Positions 26,230 through 34,333 of a stretch of DNA of 64,000 bases are shown piece after piece; position 1 is the stretch's first letter; each line of letters starts with the position of its first letter. The position numbers and the translations under genes are program-made. Below the pieces are notes generated by a model. It had not been told where the DNA came from, ran no database searches, and worked only from the letters and a program-made list of their open reading frames with translations. Source of the stretch: Armatimonadota bacterium (GTDB lineage Bacteria > Armatimonadota > HRBIN16); contig BPGT01000001.1 in assembly GCA_026003175.1 (NCBI GenBank), positions 968,839 to 1,032,838 of the forward strand, read 5' to 3'.

Positions 26230-26323
26230 ACCCCCTCTCCCAACGCTGCGAGAGGGGGCTGGGAGTGAGGGTTACACCTTCTCGGGCACGACGTAGGGCT
26301 TCCGGTACTCGCGGGTGAGCAGT
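26230..26323. repeat. 94-bp direct repeat, copy A (left of the toxin-antitoxin pair)
   Basis: It has the same length as copy B (27094-27187). The first 17 bp are identical, the next 19 bp differ in the hairpin, and the last 58 bp (26266-26323) are identical. Those 58 bp are the 3' end of the Gfo/Idh gene including its stop codon, so this copy is a displaced gene fragment. Confidence 0.92.
26231..26258. terminator. Hairpin terminator between convergent genes
   Basis: CCCCCTCTC (26231-26239) and GAGAGGGGG (26250-26258) form a 9-bp stem around a 10-base loop. It can stop transcription from the small membrane-protein gene (+) and from the toxin gene (-). Confidence 0.6.
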
Positions 26324-26326
26324 GGG

Positions 26327-26767
26327 CTATTCTTTCCCAAGGGTGGCTTCGCCCAGAAAAATCGGTACGCCGCACTGCTGCATTGCTTGGCGCAGGGGGG
26401 TGTCTTGAGTGGCGAGCGGTAACCTCATCTGTATCGCCAGCTGAAGATAAGAGGCATCGTAGGTGGATAGCTGGTGCTGTCGCGCCACTCGCAGTACCTC
26501 GTCAAACACAGTGGTCGCAGATACTACACTCACAGTGATGGGCAGCTGCTGTAACAGCGTGAGAAAACGTTCGATGTGTAAATCGTCTACCCTGCCTCGT
26601 CGTTGAGCTACCAACAGAGCGTTGCCCACCTCGAGGGGCCAAATGGCGGGCACGAACGCTTGCGTATCACTCAAGGACTCCAGGACCTTGTCTGCGTAAG
26701 CACTTGCTTCATCCTCGAATGCCCACGAGAGGGTTATCGAAGCATCCAGGACAAAGGCATCTTTCAT
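26327..26767 (-). CDS. PIN-domain toxin (VapC-like ribonuclease)
   Basis: The 146-residue product has the PIN acidic residues in order: FVLDASI near the N-terminus, PLEVGNALL, STYDASYLQLA and LATQDTPL. VapC-type toxins are Mg2+-dependent ribonucleases that cut tRNA or rRNA. ATG 26767 is chosen because its A is the last base of the antitoxin stop codon (TGATG), a typical coupled arrangement; the GTG at 26770 is the alternative. The gene ends 3 bp from the 94-bp repeat copy A. Confidence 0.88.
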   Translation of the reverse strand: MKDAFVLDASITLSWAFEDEASAYADKVLESLSDTQAFVPAIWPLEVGNALLVAQRRGRVDDLHIERFLTLLQQLPITVSVVSATTVFDEVLRVARQHQLSTYDASYLQLAIQMRLPLATQDTPLRQAMQQCGVPIFLGEATLGKE

Positions 26768-27012
26768 CACAAGCGACCTTCCTCAATCATCTCGCGTATG
26801 GATAGCCCTGCTAATCGCACTCCTTTGCGTAGTGCTCGTAGATCCTCGATAGCCTGTCGGGTATCTGAAGAAGGCATTGAAGACCTGCCTGCGGGTGAAA
26901 GAACCGCAACGGGGATTCCCCTGCGGGTAATGATAATCTGTTCTCCTTGCGCCACCCGTTCTATCAGTCGGGAAAGATGCTTTTGCGCTTCGTGCAAGCT
27001 GGTCGTGGTCAA
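26767..27012 (-). CDS. Phd/YefM-family antitoxin
   Basis: The product has 81 residues. The start TTG 27012 is chosen because AGGAGGTGAC lies 8 bp upstream; an ATG at 27039 overlaps the predicted -10 box and is unlikely to be transcribed whole. TSLHEAQKHLSRLIERVAQG then QIIITRRGIPVAVLSP is the Phd/YefM DNA-binding fold, and the helical C-terminal tail would wrap the toxin. Antitoxins of this family repress their own promoter. Confidence 0.88.
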   Translation of the reverse strand: MTTTSLHEAQKHLSRLIERVAQGEQIIITRRGIPVAVLSPAGRSSMPSSDTRQAIEDLRALRKGVRLAGLSIREMIEEGRL

Positions 27013-27037
27013 CTCCGTCACCTCCTGACGCAATTTC

Positions 27038-27066
27038 ATTATAACACGTGCTTGAGGATTGGCAGC
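27038..27066 (-). promoter_or_regulatory. Predicted promoter of the toxin-antitoxin operon
   Basis: On the minus strand, CTGCCA (27065-27060), a 16-bp gap and a perfect TATAAT (27043-27038) with TG just before it (extended -10). Transcription should start about 15 bases before TTG 27012. The promoter lies inside the segment between the two 94-bp repeats. Confidence 0.6.
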
Positions 27067-27093
27067 CAGTAGACCCCGCCCGGTAAACACAAT

Positions 27094-27187
27094 ACCCCCT
27101 CTCCCAACGCCTTGGGAGAGGGGTGGGGGTGAGGGTTACACCTTCTCGGGCACGACGTAGGGCTTCCGGTACTCGCGGGTGAGCAGT
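27094..27187. repeat. 94-bp direct repeat, copy B (native 3' end of the Gfo/Idh gene)
   Basis: It contains the last 17 codons and stop of the oxidoreductase gene (minus strand) plus its hairpin terminator. The partner copy is at 26230-26323. Confidence 0.92.
27096..27123 (-). terminator. Terminator of the Gfo/Idh gene
   Basis: CCCCTCTCCCAA (27096-27107), loop CGCC and TTGGGAGAGGGG (27112-27123) form a perfect 12-bp stem 12 bp after the stop codon. Confidence 0.7.
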
Positions 27188-28578
27188 CGGTTCGCCCGCG
27201 AATCACGCCCGCAGGTTTCGTGTTCGGTATCTATCCGCAGTTCGCGCCCCAAACGATATTTTGTTTCCCGCAACACGATGTTGTTCGCCGCGAGGTGCTC
27301 CTCGAAGCGGGCGAAGGTCTCGTAAGCCTCTTTGTTATCCCCGAAAGCTTTCTTCTCGGCGTCAAACGGCACCAGCTCACCCAGCCGATAGGAGACGTTG
27401 CCCAGGTGGCACAACGCGCTGGAGAGATGTCCCTCCTCGATGTCGGCGTGCAGGTCGGTGTGCTTTCGGCTACGCACGGCGTCGAGAAAGTTGCGCATGT
27501 GGTCGCCGCCCGCGTTGAACTCAGTTACCTTGTTGCCGTCGTTGTCGAACACAATCGCCTGGCTGTAGCTGGGGATGACCATGATGCCCTTCTCGCCGTA
27601 GAAGATGTTGCCCACCTTTACACCCTTCAGGTCGGGCGTTTCCAATCCACGCACCTCGAAGATGAGCTGGCAGTCGCCATAGTCGCAGAAGACCAGTTCA
27701 GTGTTAGGCGTCTCGCCGTCGTCCACATAGCCGAAACGCCCCCCCAAGCCCAGCACCTTGTTCGGCAGGGTGTGTTTGTTCAGCCCCCAACGGGCGATGT
27801 CCATCTGGTGCACACCCTGATTGCCCAGGTCGCCGTTGCCGTAGTCCCAGAACCAGTGCCAGTCGTAGTGGAATCGCTGCCGCATCACCGGCTTTTTGGG
27901 CGCGGGTCCCAGCCAGATGTCGTAGTCCACTGTAGCGGGTGGTTCCTGCGGACCGGGCACTTTGCCGATGGAGTCGCGTCGCTTGTAGCATAGTCCGCGT
28001 GCCAGATATATCTTGCCCAGATTGCCCTCGTGTAGATACTGTATCGCCTGACGGATGCCTTCGGCAGAGCGAATCTGCGTACCACCCTGGCAGATGCGCC
28101 CCAGCTGGCGGGCGATTTGCACCGTACGCCGTCCCTCCCACACGTTGTGGCTGGTGGGTTTCTCCACGTACACGTCCTTACCCGCCATCATCGCCCAGAT
28201 AGCGGCAAGTGCGTGCCAGTGGTTGGGCGTGGCGATGGTCACCACGTCCACATCTTTGTCTTCCAGCAGCTTGCGGAGGTCCTGATAGGTTTTGGGTTTG
28301 GGTCTGCCCGCATCTTCCACAATCTTCAAGCCAACGGGCCACACCGCCTCGTCCACATCGCACAGCGCCACGAGGTCTACGTCAGGCTGAGCAAGCAGCT
28401 GGCGGATGTGGCTTTTGCCCTGTCCGTTGAAGCCGATGACCGCCGCGCCGATGCGGTCATTGGGGCTGGCTTGCTTACGAGCCGCCTTGACCGAAGCGAA
28501 AACGGGAGCGGGCAACGCAGTGACCGCCAGCAGTGCCAGAGAGTCCTGTAAGAATCGTCGTCGTGAGAGCTTATGCAT
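27136..28578 (-). CDS. Tat-exported Gfo/Idh/MocA-family oxidoreductase
   Basis: ATG 28578 follows GGGGGAAGGAACG; the earlier in-frame start at 28629 has none. The 480-residue product begins with a twin-arginine signal (LSRRRFLQDSLALLAVTALP), then a Rossmann NAD(P)-binding domain (GAAVIGFNGQGKSH, LVALCDVDEA), the family's VEKPTSHN motif and a C-terminal domain with GNQGVHQMDIARWGL. Such enzymes oxidise or reduce sugars and inositols; exported forms often act on glycan-derived sugars. The last 17 codons are duplicated at 26266-26323 beyond the toxin-antitoxin pair. Substrate unknown. Confidence 0.9.
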   Translation of the reverse strand: MHKLSRRRFLQDSLALLAVTALPAPVFASVKAARKQASPNDRIGAAVIGFNGQGKSHIRQLLAQPDVDLVALCDVDEAVWPVGLKIVEDAGRPKPKTYQDLRKLLEDKDVDVVTIATPNHWHALAAIWAMMAGKDVYVEKPTSHNVWEGRRTVQIARQLGRICQGGTQIRSAEGIRQAIQYLHEGNLGKIYLARGLCYKRRDSIGKVPGPQEPPATVDYDIWLGPAPKKPVMRQRFHYDWHWFWDYGNGDLGNQGVHQMDIARWGLNKHTLPNKVLGLGGRFGYVDDGETPNTELVFCDYGDCQLIFEVRGLETPDLKGVKVGNIFYGEKGIMVIPSYSQAIVFDNDGNKVTEFNAGGDHMRNFLDAVRSRKHTDLHADIEEGHLSSALCHLGNVSYRLGELVPFDAEKKAFGDNKEAYETFARFEEHLAANNIVLRETKYRLGRELRIDTEHETCGRDSRANRLLTREYRKPYVVPEKV

Positions 28579-28676
28579 CGTTCCTTCCCCCTTCGGCTGA
28601 TTGCCTGCGTAATTGTCTTCGCATTCCATTCATTTTCCCTTTCGCCGTTCGCGCAGGGTTTCCTTTGCTCAGGCAC

Positions 28677-28710
28677 AAAAAGCCCGGTATGCCCTGCGCG
28701 GGCATACCGG
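28677..28710 (-). terminator. Intrinsic terminator of the minus-strand pilin-like operon
   Basis: CCGGTATGCC (28684-28693) and GGCATACCGG (28701-28710) form a perfect 10-bp stem. Read on the minus strand it is followed by a T-rich run (28681-28677). Confidence 0.85.
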
Positions 28711-28770
28711 CACAAGCAGATTAGCTCGCTAATCGAGTTGCTTGTGTTACCGCGCGATGAGAGTAATAGC

Positions 28771-28959
28771 TTACCGCTCCTCACGCGAAATCGCACCCGC
28801 AGGAGATCCTATCCTCTGCTCGCCTGCCACTACCTCTTGGCGATACTTGATGTACTCGGCGGTACGTTTCCGATCCTGCCACCAGAGTCCGCCCACGAGT
28901 ATCAGTATCGCCACGACAATGGCAGCAACGACCCAACCCCAGTGCACTTCTTTGTTCAT
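28771..28959 (-). CDS. Tiny single-pass membrane protein behind a pilin-like gene
   Basis: The 62-residue product has one membrane helix (WGWVVAAIVVAILILVGGLW, about 7-26) and a charged cytosolic or periplasmic tail (QDRKRTAEYIKYRQEVVAG). AAGGAGGCGGAG precedes ATG 28959. It lies 10 bp after the pilin-like stop and is followed by a terminator, so the two genes form a closed operon. It lacks the GYYEGPMLPKSQR tail of the other cluster. Confidence 0.68.
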   Translation of the reverse strand: MNKEVHWGWVVAAIVVAILILVGGLWWQDRKRTAEYIKYRQEVVAGEQRIGSPAGAISREER

Positions 28960-28969
28960 CTCCGCCTCC

Positions 28970-29815
28970 TTACTGCAGGCACTTCTGCAGGAACGGTCTA
29001 CCCGGTGCTCTGGCGATGACTTTGTTCTTGTAGGCAGTACAGATAACCAGCTGTGCGTTCGGGTCTTCTTCGCCTGCCCACATGCACGTCCTGTCGGGGT
29101 TGACCGTCTGCATGAAACGGTACCACTTAGCGTGGCCGTCGACGAAAACGTAGTTGGAGCCGCCGTTGTGGATACCGCAGTCTATATCGTGGATGGAGTT
29201 GCGCACGTCAGGGCAGGTGCCGTAGAACTCAGCAAGCAGTATCAGCGATGCTGGGGTGGCAAACCGAGCAAGAGGTGCCCCAATTGCTGTCCATCCATAA
29301 TACGGATTCTGCATACCGGGGTCATAGTTGTTCAGGTACACAACCGGCGATACGGCATAGTGGTTCACTTTGTAAGTGTACAGTCGACTCCCGGCGGTAC
29401 CATCGCAAGTGGGGTCGGTGGACCAAACGCCTCTTTGGGGATTCGAGGTGCAGACCAGCAGCCCATAGTTCTTCATATATGGTTGCACCAGGTCCTGGAA
29501 AGAAGCAAAGGGCCCAACGCATTCGATGTAGTACGGCGGGCTTATCGAATCGTTAGCGCAGGAAAGTCGCCCCGGCAAAGGCGCTGTCGCGCACGTGCCG
29601 TCTCCGCCGCACGTCTTGGCAGGCGACGTGGTTTCGTCGTAGTCCTGCAAGTACATGGCTGCCGCGAGCCCAACCTGTTTGGTATTGCTCAGGCAGGTGA
29701 TGCTGCGCGCCTTTTCCCGTGCCTGGGCGAACACCGGGAACAGAATCGCCGCCAGTATCGCGATAATCGCTATCACGACCAGCAGCTCAATGAGCGTAAA
29801 GGCGTTGCGTTTCAT
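28970..29815 (-). CDS. Prepilin-like protein, DUF1559 / H-X9-DG type
   Basis: The 281-residue product starts [18 protein letters not shown] (Ala -1, Glu +5), then [19 protein letters not shown] and, near the end, [35 protein letters not shown] precedes ATG 29815; in-frame starts as far as 29947 are rejected because they would place 44 residues before the signal. Several Cys in the body ([17 protein letters not shown]) suggest disulfides outside the membrane. It heads a two-gene operon. Confidence 0.88.
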   Translation of the reverse strand: MKRNAFTLIELLVVIAIIAILAAILFPVFAQAREKARSITCLSNTKQVGLAAAMYLQDYDETTSPAKTCGGDGTCATAPLPGRLSCANDSISPPYYIECVGPFASFQDLVQPYMKNYGLLVCTSNPQRGVWSTDPTCDGTAGSRLYTYKVNHYAVSPVVYLNNYDPGMQNPYYGWTAIGAPLARFATPASLILLAEFYGTCPDVRNSIHDIDCGIHNGGSNYVFVDGHAKWYRFMQTVNPDRTCMWAGEEDPNAQLVICTAYKNKVIARAPGRPFLQKCLQ

Positions 29816-29888
29816 CGGACATACCTCCTGTCGTTTATTTATGCGCTTAATCAAGAGGCAGTGCCACGCACTACCTCTGACAGCCTCA

Positions 29889-30887
29889 TCAAGAGCGCGA
29901 TGAAGAACCACGAGCCACGAACCGGGCGGGTAATACCACTCCTTCAATCTCCTTACCCGGCTGCTCCAGCCGCTGCCTGAACAGCCTCCATGCCTGTTGA
30001 CACATCTCTTCTACCGGCTGCACGATGGTGCTGATTTCCGGGTACGTATATTGCGTTTCGTGAATGCCGTCGCAGCCCACCAGCGCAGCATCCTCTGGCA
30101 CACGCACCCCTATATCGTATAGTGCGCGCAGGCAGGTTATCGCCATATCGTCGTTGTGGCAGAAAATACCGTCGGGTGTTCCATGCTGTTGAAAGTACTC
30201 TCTCAACAGGCGACGCACCTCGGCGCGGGGAACGTCGCGCAGGGCGATGTACTCTAGCGGAATGTCTGCCTCCTGCAGCACCGACCGGTACGCCTCGTAG
30301 CGCGGCTCTCCGGAGGATTGATTGGGGTCGTGCGCCACATATGCGATGCGCCGGCAACCGTTGTCCACGAGATGCTGCACCGCTTCCCGCGCAGCCGGAT
30401 ACAGGTCGATGCCTACATGGTCGCATTCTGTCACGTAGAACACCCCCATACTCACTACCGGTAAACGCCTTTGTGGATACTGCTGTAACAACAGCCTGAG
30501 GTGTTCTGTACACTCGTGGGCTAATACACCGTCCACATCGCTGAGATGCACCCATACCGCCTCCTCGCGCACGGAGGCGAAGTCCCGGATGATGACCTCG
30601 TAGCCGTCCGCATACGCGCACTGGGCGCACTGGTGCATCACCCATGCGTGGAAGGGCGAGTGCAAGCCGTGCTTCCAGATAGCCACCGTCTGCGTCTTAC
30701 CGCCGACTAATGCCTGCGCTTGCCGATTCGGGCGATAACCGAGTTCGCGGGCAGTATCCAGGATGCGCTGGCGCGTGGCTGCTGAGACCATAGTCCCCTG
30801 CACCCCGCGCAGCACCTGCGACACCACCGTCGCTGAGACGCCTACTCGCGCCGCTATGTCTTTAATGGTTGCCCTTTTCGTGAGCAT
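29889..30887 (-). CDS. LacI-family transcriptional regulator
   Basis: The 332-residue product has the LacI helix-turn-helix ([20 protein letters not shown]), the hinge [14 protein letters not shown] and the effector domain (about 65-332; [39 protein letters not shown]). A perfect-spacing promoter and the palindrome TTAACGTTAA lie upstream, suggesting autoregulation. The 3' end lies 73 bp before the start of the pilin-like gene on the same strand. Effector and other targets are unknown; exported sugar-related genes nearby are candidates. Confidence 0.93.
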   Translation of the reverse strand: MLTKRATIKDIAARVGVSATVVSQVLRGVQGTMVSAATRQRILDTARELGYRPNRQAQALVGGKTQTVAIWKHGLHSPFHAWVMHQCAQCAYADGYEVIIRDFASVREEAVWVHLSDVDGVLAHECTEHLRLLLQQYPQRRLPVVSMGVFYVTECDHVGIDLYPAAREAVQHLVDNGCRRIAYVAHDPNQSSGEPRYEAYRSVLQEADIPLEYIALRDVPRAEVRRLLREYFQQHGTPDGIFCHNDDMAITCLRALYDIGVRVPEDAALVGCDGIHETQYTYPEISTIVQPVEEMCQQAWRLFRQRLEQPGKEIEGVVLPARFVARGSSSRS

Positions 30888-30911
30888 GGTGACTACTTTA
30901 ACTTTCAGCGT

Positions 30912-30921
30912 TTAACGTTAA
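30912..30921 (-). promoter_or_regulatory. Likely LacI-family operator
   Basis: TTAACGTTAA is a perfect palindrome with a central CG, located just downstream of the predicted -10 box and 25 bp before the regulator's ATG. Confidence 0.6.
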
Positions 30922-30932
30922 GGTTCATCTTT

Positions 30933-30961
30933 ATCATATCACAGGCTGCAGAGATTGTCAA
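30933..30961 (-). promoter_or_regulatory. Strong sigma-70-type promoter of the second LacI-family gene
   Basis: On the minus strand, TTGACA (30961-30956), a 17-bp spacer and TATGAT (30938-30933). Confidence 0.82.
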
Positions 30962-31036
30962 TAGGTTTTTTAGGAAATGCGCCGGGAGATTGTTATCAGG
31001 GCTGCCCAGTCACCTAATGGCGGGACAGCAGTTGGT

Positions 31037-32257
31037 TTACTCATACCTTAACGCTTCTATCGGCTCCTTCCGCGCGGCGCGGATGGCGGGTGCGACGCCA
31101 AACACTATCCCCACCAGCACGCTCACCCCGAATGCCAGAGCAATCGCCCCGAACGTCATCTGCGGCTTGAGCACGGTAGTACGGCAGAACACTTCCACCG
31201 CCACCGTCGCCACAAGGATGCCTAGCACGCCGCCGGCGAGCGACAGAATCACCGCCTCGGTTAGAAACTGCCAGAAGATGTCACGCTGCCGTGCCCCTAC
31301 TGCCTTGCGGATACCGATTTCGCGCGTGCGCTCGGTGACGGAGACCAGCATGATGTTCATGATGCCCACACCGCCCACAATCAGCGAGATGCTGCTGATA
31401 CCTGCTAGCGCAATCTGCAACAGGTTCAGCACCGTGTAGATGAGCTTCAGCAGGTCTTTTTGTGTGAGCACCGTGAAATCTTCGTTGCCCAGATGACTTT
31501 GGCGTATAGCGGTTTTGACCCGCCCGATCAGGCTTTCGGGATGCACACCAGGCACCGCTTGTACCACGATGCGGTGTATCTGCTCCGAGTGCATCGCCTG
31601 CTGCGCGGCGGTAAGTGGCAGAAAAATGAGGTGGTCCCATCCCATATTGCCGAAGATGCCGCTCGATTCGTCGTGCTGTAGCACGCCCACCACCCGAAAC
31701 GACACTCGATTTACCACAACACGCCTCCCTACCGCCGAGGCGTCGCCGAACAGCTCCTGTTTCACACCATGCGCCAGCACGCACACGCGCTCGGTCTCTT
31801 CTTGTGGGGTAAAAAACCTGCCCTCCGCCAGCGGCGTGTTGCGCACCTGCTGCCATGTGGACTCGGTCGCCAGTACGATGGCGGTCGCCGCCCAGCGGTC
31901 GCCATGGCGTGCGCCACCCGCGATGAACATAATGGGTACCGCCCGTTTCACGCCGGACACGCGCTCCACCGCCTGTATGTCTTCGCGGGTGAGGGTGCTC
32001 AGCCCCAGCACGCTCATTGGGTTGAAGGGTTGCGAGGAGTCGATGCGCCCGGAGACCACAAACAGCAGATTCGCCCCAAACTGTTCTATCTGCCGGGTAA
32101 CCTCCGCTTTCACTCCCTGCACGATGGAGATAAGCAGCAGCACCGACGCCACGCCCATGATCACCCCTAGCATCGTGAGCAGGGAGCGCAGCCGATGGTC
32201 CAGCAGCGCACGCCACGCTACCGGCAAATAATCACACCACGCTAGCTGACCGCGCAT
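31037..32257 (-). CDS. MacB/FtsX-type ABC transporter permease
   Basis: The 406-residue product has the N-terminal helix after a charged lead (LLTMLGVIMGVASVLLLISI), a large extracytoplasmic MacB_PCD domain (about 50-275) and three FtsX helices. These include LIVGGVGIMNIMLVSVTERT and, at the end, VAPAIRAARKEPIEALRYE. Such permeases pair with a MacB-like ATPase to export lipoproteins, peptides or drugs. No ATPase or MacA-like partner gene is adjacent. ATG 32257 lies 26 bp inside the preceding URO-D-like gene, so translation is probably coupled. Confidence 0.9.
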   Translation of the reverse strand: MRGQLAWCDYLPVAWRALLDHRLRSLLTMLGVIMGVASVLLLISIVQGVKAEVTRQIEQFGANLLFVVSGRIDSSQPFNPMSVLGLSTLTREDIQAVERVSGVKRAVPIMFIAGGARHGDRWAATAIVLATESTWQQVRNTPLAEGRFFTPQEETERVCVLAHGVKQELFGDASAVGRRVVVNRVSFRVVGVLQHDESSGIFGNMGWDHLIFLPLTAAQQAMHSEQIHRIVVQAVPGVHPESLIGRVKTAIRQSHLGNEDFTVLTQKDLLKLIYTVLNLLQIALAGISSISLIVGGVGIMNIMLVSVTERTREIGIRKAVGARQRDIFWQFLTEAVILSLAGGVLGILVATVAVEVFCRTTVLKPQMTFGAIALAFGVSVLVGIVFGVAPAIRAARKEPIEALRYE

Positions 32258-33221
32258 AGCTCAGGAACACTTGATATGCCCACTCATCCCACTCGGGCTG
32301 AGCGCCGATGCCCTTCAGGTCGGGATAGTTCTTGGCGATGAACCCGCCACCAAACAGCTCTACCATGCGGTGCGCCTCCCGCTCGATGAGTTCGCGGTTT
32401 CCTGTCGGCAGCACGCGCTGGATGTCTACCGGCGAGTATAGACACAGGTTCAGCTCGCGCAACTTCGCCGCCAATCGCTCCAGACCGTACAACGCAGGCT
32501 GGTCGAACTGCACACAGCAAATACCCACCTCCGCCACGTCTTCCAAAACATCCCACACATACCCGCAAGAGTGCATAATAACTTGGACGCCATGCCGCCT
32601 TGCCGTGCGACATAGCCTCGCGAACAGCGGCTTGAAAATCTCGCGCCACATGGAAGGGTGTATCAGCAGGCGGTCCTGCACCCCCCAATCCTCGGCGAAC
32701 ATCACCGCGTCCGCGCCCGCTTCCGCATACAGCGCGATGATGCGCTCCAGCAAGGCAGTTACACGCTCGTGCAGCTCGTCGATGTGTTCGCGCTCCAGTA
32801 CCAGGTCGGCGAAATAGTTCTCCATCTTGCGCAGGTAACGGCAAATCGCGAAGGGGAAGCCCGGCAGATAGCCCACGCGATATCGCTCGGTTTCTATAGC
32901 GAACCGCTGACGCACGCTTGCGTAGCGTTTTGGGTTGTCCATGTCGGGCAGCTGGTAGTCTTTCAACTTCGCCCAGTCGTCCAGTGCAGGCTGGAATACC
33001 TCGCCCCGTTGACCGCCGTATACCGAGCGATACCAAATGTTGCCCCACTCATCGGTGAAGTATTCTACCTCGCCCTCTACCCACCGCTGCTGCTGCCACG
33101 TTTCGGAAGGCGAGAAACCGGCGAAACAGAAGTCGTTCATCCTGCCTTTGTCGAAGTCCATGCCGATCCGCGGCGGGTTGTCGCGCTCTAAGTTGCGGCG
33201 TATCACTTCACGTGGTGTCAT
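32232..33221 (-). CDS. Uroporphyrinogen decarboxylase (URO-D)-superfamily protein
   Basis: ATG 33221 is preferred because AGGGAGG lies 6 bp upstream; the ATG at 33227 touches that site. The 329-residue product has a URO-D-type barrel: PGFPFAICRYLRKMENYF, AGADAVMFAEDWGVQDRLL, VIMHSCGYVWDVLEDVAEVG and the C-terminal region. This branch is closer to methyltransferase or sugar-linked URO-D-like proteins than to HemE: the HemE N-terminal arginine motif is not seen. Function unknown. Its two ends overlap the RNA methyltransferase gene (14 bp) and the permease gene (26 bp). Confidence 0.75.
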   Translation of the reverse strand: MTPREVIRRNLERDNPPRIGMDFDKGRMNDFCFAGFSPSETWQQQRWVEGEVEYFTDEWGNIWYRSVYGGQRGEVFQPALDDWAKLKDYQLPDMDNPKRYASVRQRFAIETERYRVGYLPGFPFAICRYLRKMENYFADLVLEREHIDELHERVTALLERIIALYAEAGADAVMFAEDWGVQDRLLIHPSMWREIFKPLFARLCRTARRHGVQVIMHSCGYVWDVLEDVAEVGICCVQFDQPALYGLERLAAKLRELNLCLYSPVDIQRVLPTGNRELIEREAHRMVELFGGGFIAKNYPDLKGIGAQPEWDEWAYQVFLSYARSASVV

Positions 33222-34164
33222 CGGCATCCTCCCTCTTACGTATCAAACACACAAAGAAGCCCTCCATCTGCGCAGATGGCAAAATCCGCCGTGCATGGCG
33301 AACTGCTTCAGGGAACACACGCCCTTCCCATTCACCCAGCGCGGGAGCCATGCCCTCTACCTCCAGTGGAACAGGCAAGACCTCTATTGCCTCACCGAAC
33401 TTTTTCAGCGCGTGGGCGATAATCCCCTCGTTTTCCTCCGGTGCGAAAGTGCAGGTGCAGTACACCAGCCTACCGCCAGGCTTCAGGCATCGTACCGCCG
33501 AATAGATAAGCGATTTCTGTTTGCGCACCATGTCGGCGATTTTCTTCAGGCTCCAGTAGCGAAAGGCAGCGGGGTCATCGGCGCGGAACCTGCCCTCGCT
33601 AGAGCAGGGAGCGTCCAGCAACACCGCGTCGAATCGGCTCTGCCACTTTTTCCACAACCATTCGCCCTCCGCCTGCATCGTCTGCACGAAGCTCGCGCCG
33701 TGCCGTTGCAGGTTCTCGCGCATCTTGAAGAACCGACCGCGTACCGCCTCTACCGCTACCAGATTGCCTTCGCCCCGCATCATCGCCGCTATCTGCAGCG
33801 TTTTGCCACCGGGCGCAGCGCACAGGTCCAATACCTCTTCGCCAGGCTGTGGAGCCAGTACCAGCGGTGGTATCATGCTGGAGAGATTCTGCACGTATAC
33901 AAGCGCATTTTGCACCCATTCCGAAGCCAGCAACGCCTCACGCTGCTCGGAAGGTATCCAGAAGGCATCGGGATACCAGGCTACGGGGTGCACCGCAAAT
34001 CCGGCTTCGCGCAACCTGCAAAACACCACCTCGCGTTCTACCAGCAGGGTATTCACCCTCGCCCCGACGGCGGGCAGCCCGTGGAAGGTGCGTACACACT
34101 GCTCGTACCGCTCCGGCGGAACGATTCGCGATAGCCGTTGCAAAAAGAGTTCGGGTAGGTCCAT
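33208..34164 (-). CDS. RsmB/NOP-family RNA (cytosine-C5) methyltransferase
   Basis: The 318-residue product has the SAM-binding core (VLDLCAAPGGKTLQIA, NLVAVEAVRGRF, FDAVLLDAPCSSEGRF) and the second catalytic Cys in LVYCTCTFAPEENE. Both cysteines of the family (PCS and TCT) are present. It modifies cytosine in rRNA or tRNA; the exact target is unknown. ATG 34164 is preferred over the start at 34185 because the predicted -10 box lies between them. The transcript looks leaderless. Confidence 0.9.
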   Translation of the reverse strand: MDLPELFLQRLSRIVPPERYEQCVRTFHGLPAVGARVNTLLVEREVVFCRLREAGFAVHPVAWYPDAFWIPSEQREALLASEWVQNALVYVQNLSSMIPPLVLAPQPGEEVLDLCAAPGGKTLQIAAMMRGEGNLVAVEAVRGRFFKMRENLQRHGASFVQTMQAEGEWLWKKWQSRFDAVLLDAPCSSEGRFRADDPAAFRYWSLKKIADMVRKQKSLIYSAVRCLKPGGRLVYCTCTFAPEENEGIIAHALKKFGEAIEVLPVPLEVEGMAPALGEWEGRVFPEAVRHARRILPSAQMEGFFVCLIRKREDADDTT

Positions 34165-34171
34165 CGGATAG

Positions 34172-34180
34172 AGTATACCA
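34172..34180 (-). promoter_or_regulatory. Extended -10 promoter for a leaderless transcript
   Basis: On the minus strand TGGTATACT ends 7 bases before ATG 34164. No ribosome site is present. The same layout is seen before gmk. Confidence 0.55.
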
Positions 34181-34333
34181 TGCACGCCTCCTGCCGAGCC
34201 GATAGCCCCTCTGTAGTCCTCCCCTTAGGCAGGGGGACACGGGTGAGGATAAACCGGCTCACCAGCAGGTTTCCACTCATTACAGGGCGAATCCTTACCC
34301 CAAGAAGCCTTTGTCGCAGCGGAAGGAGAAGAG

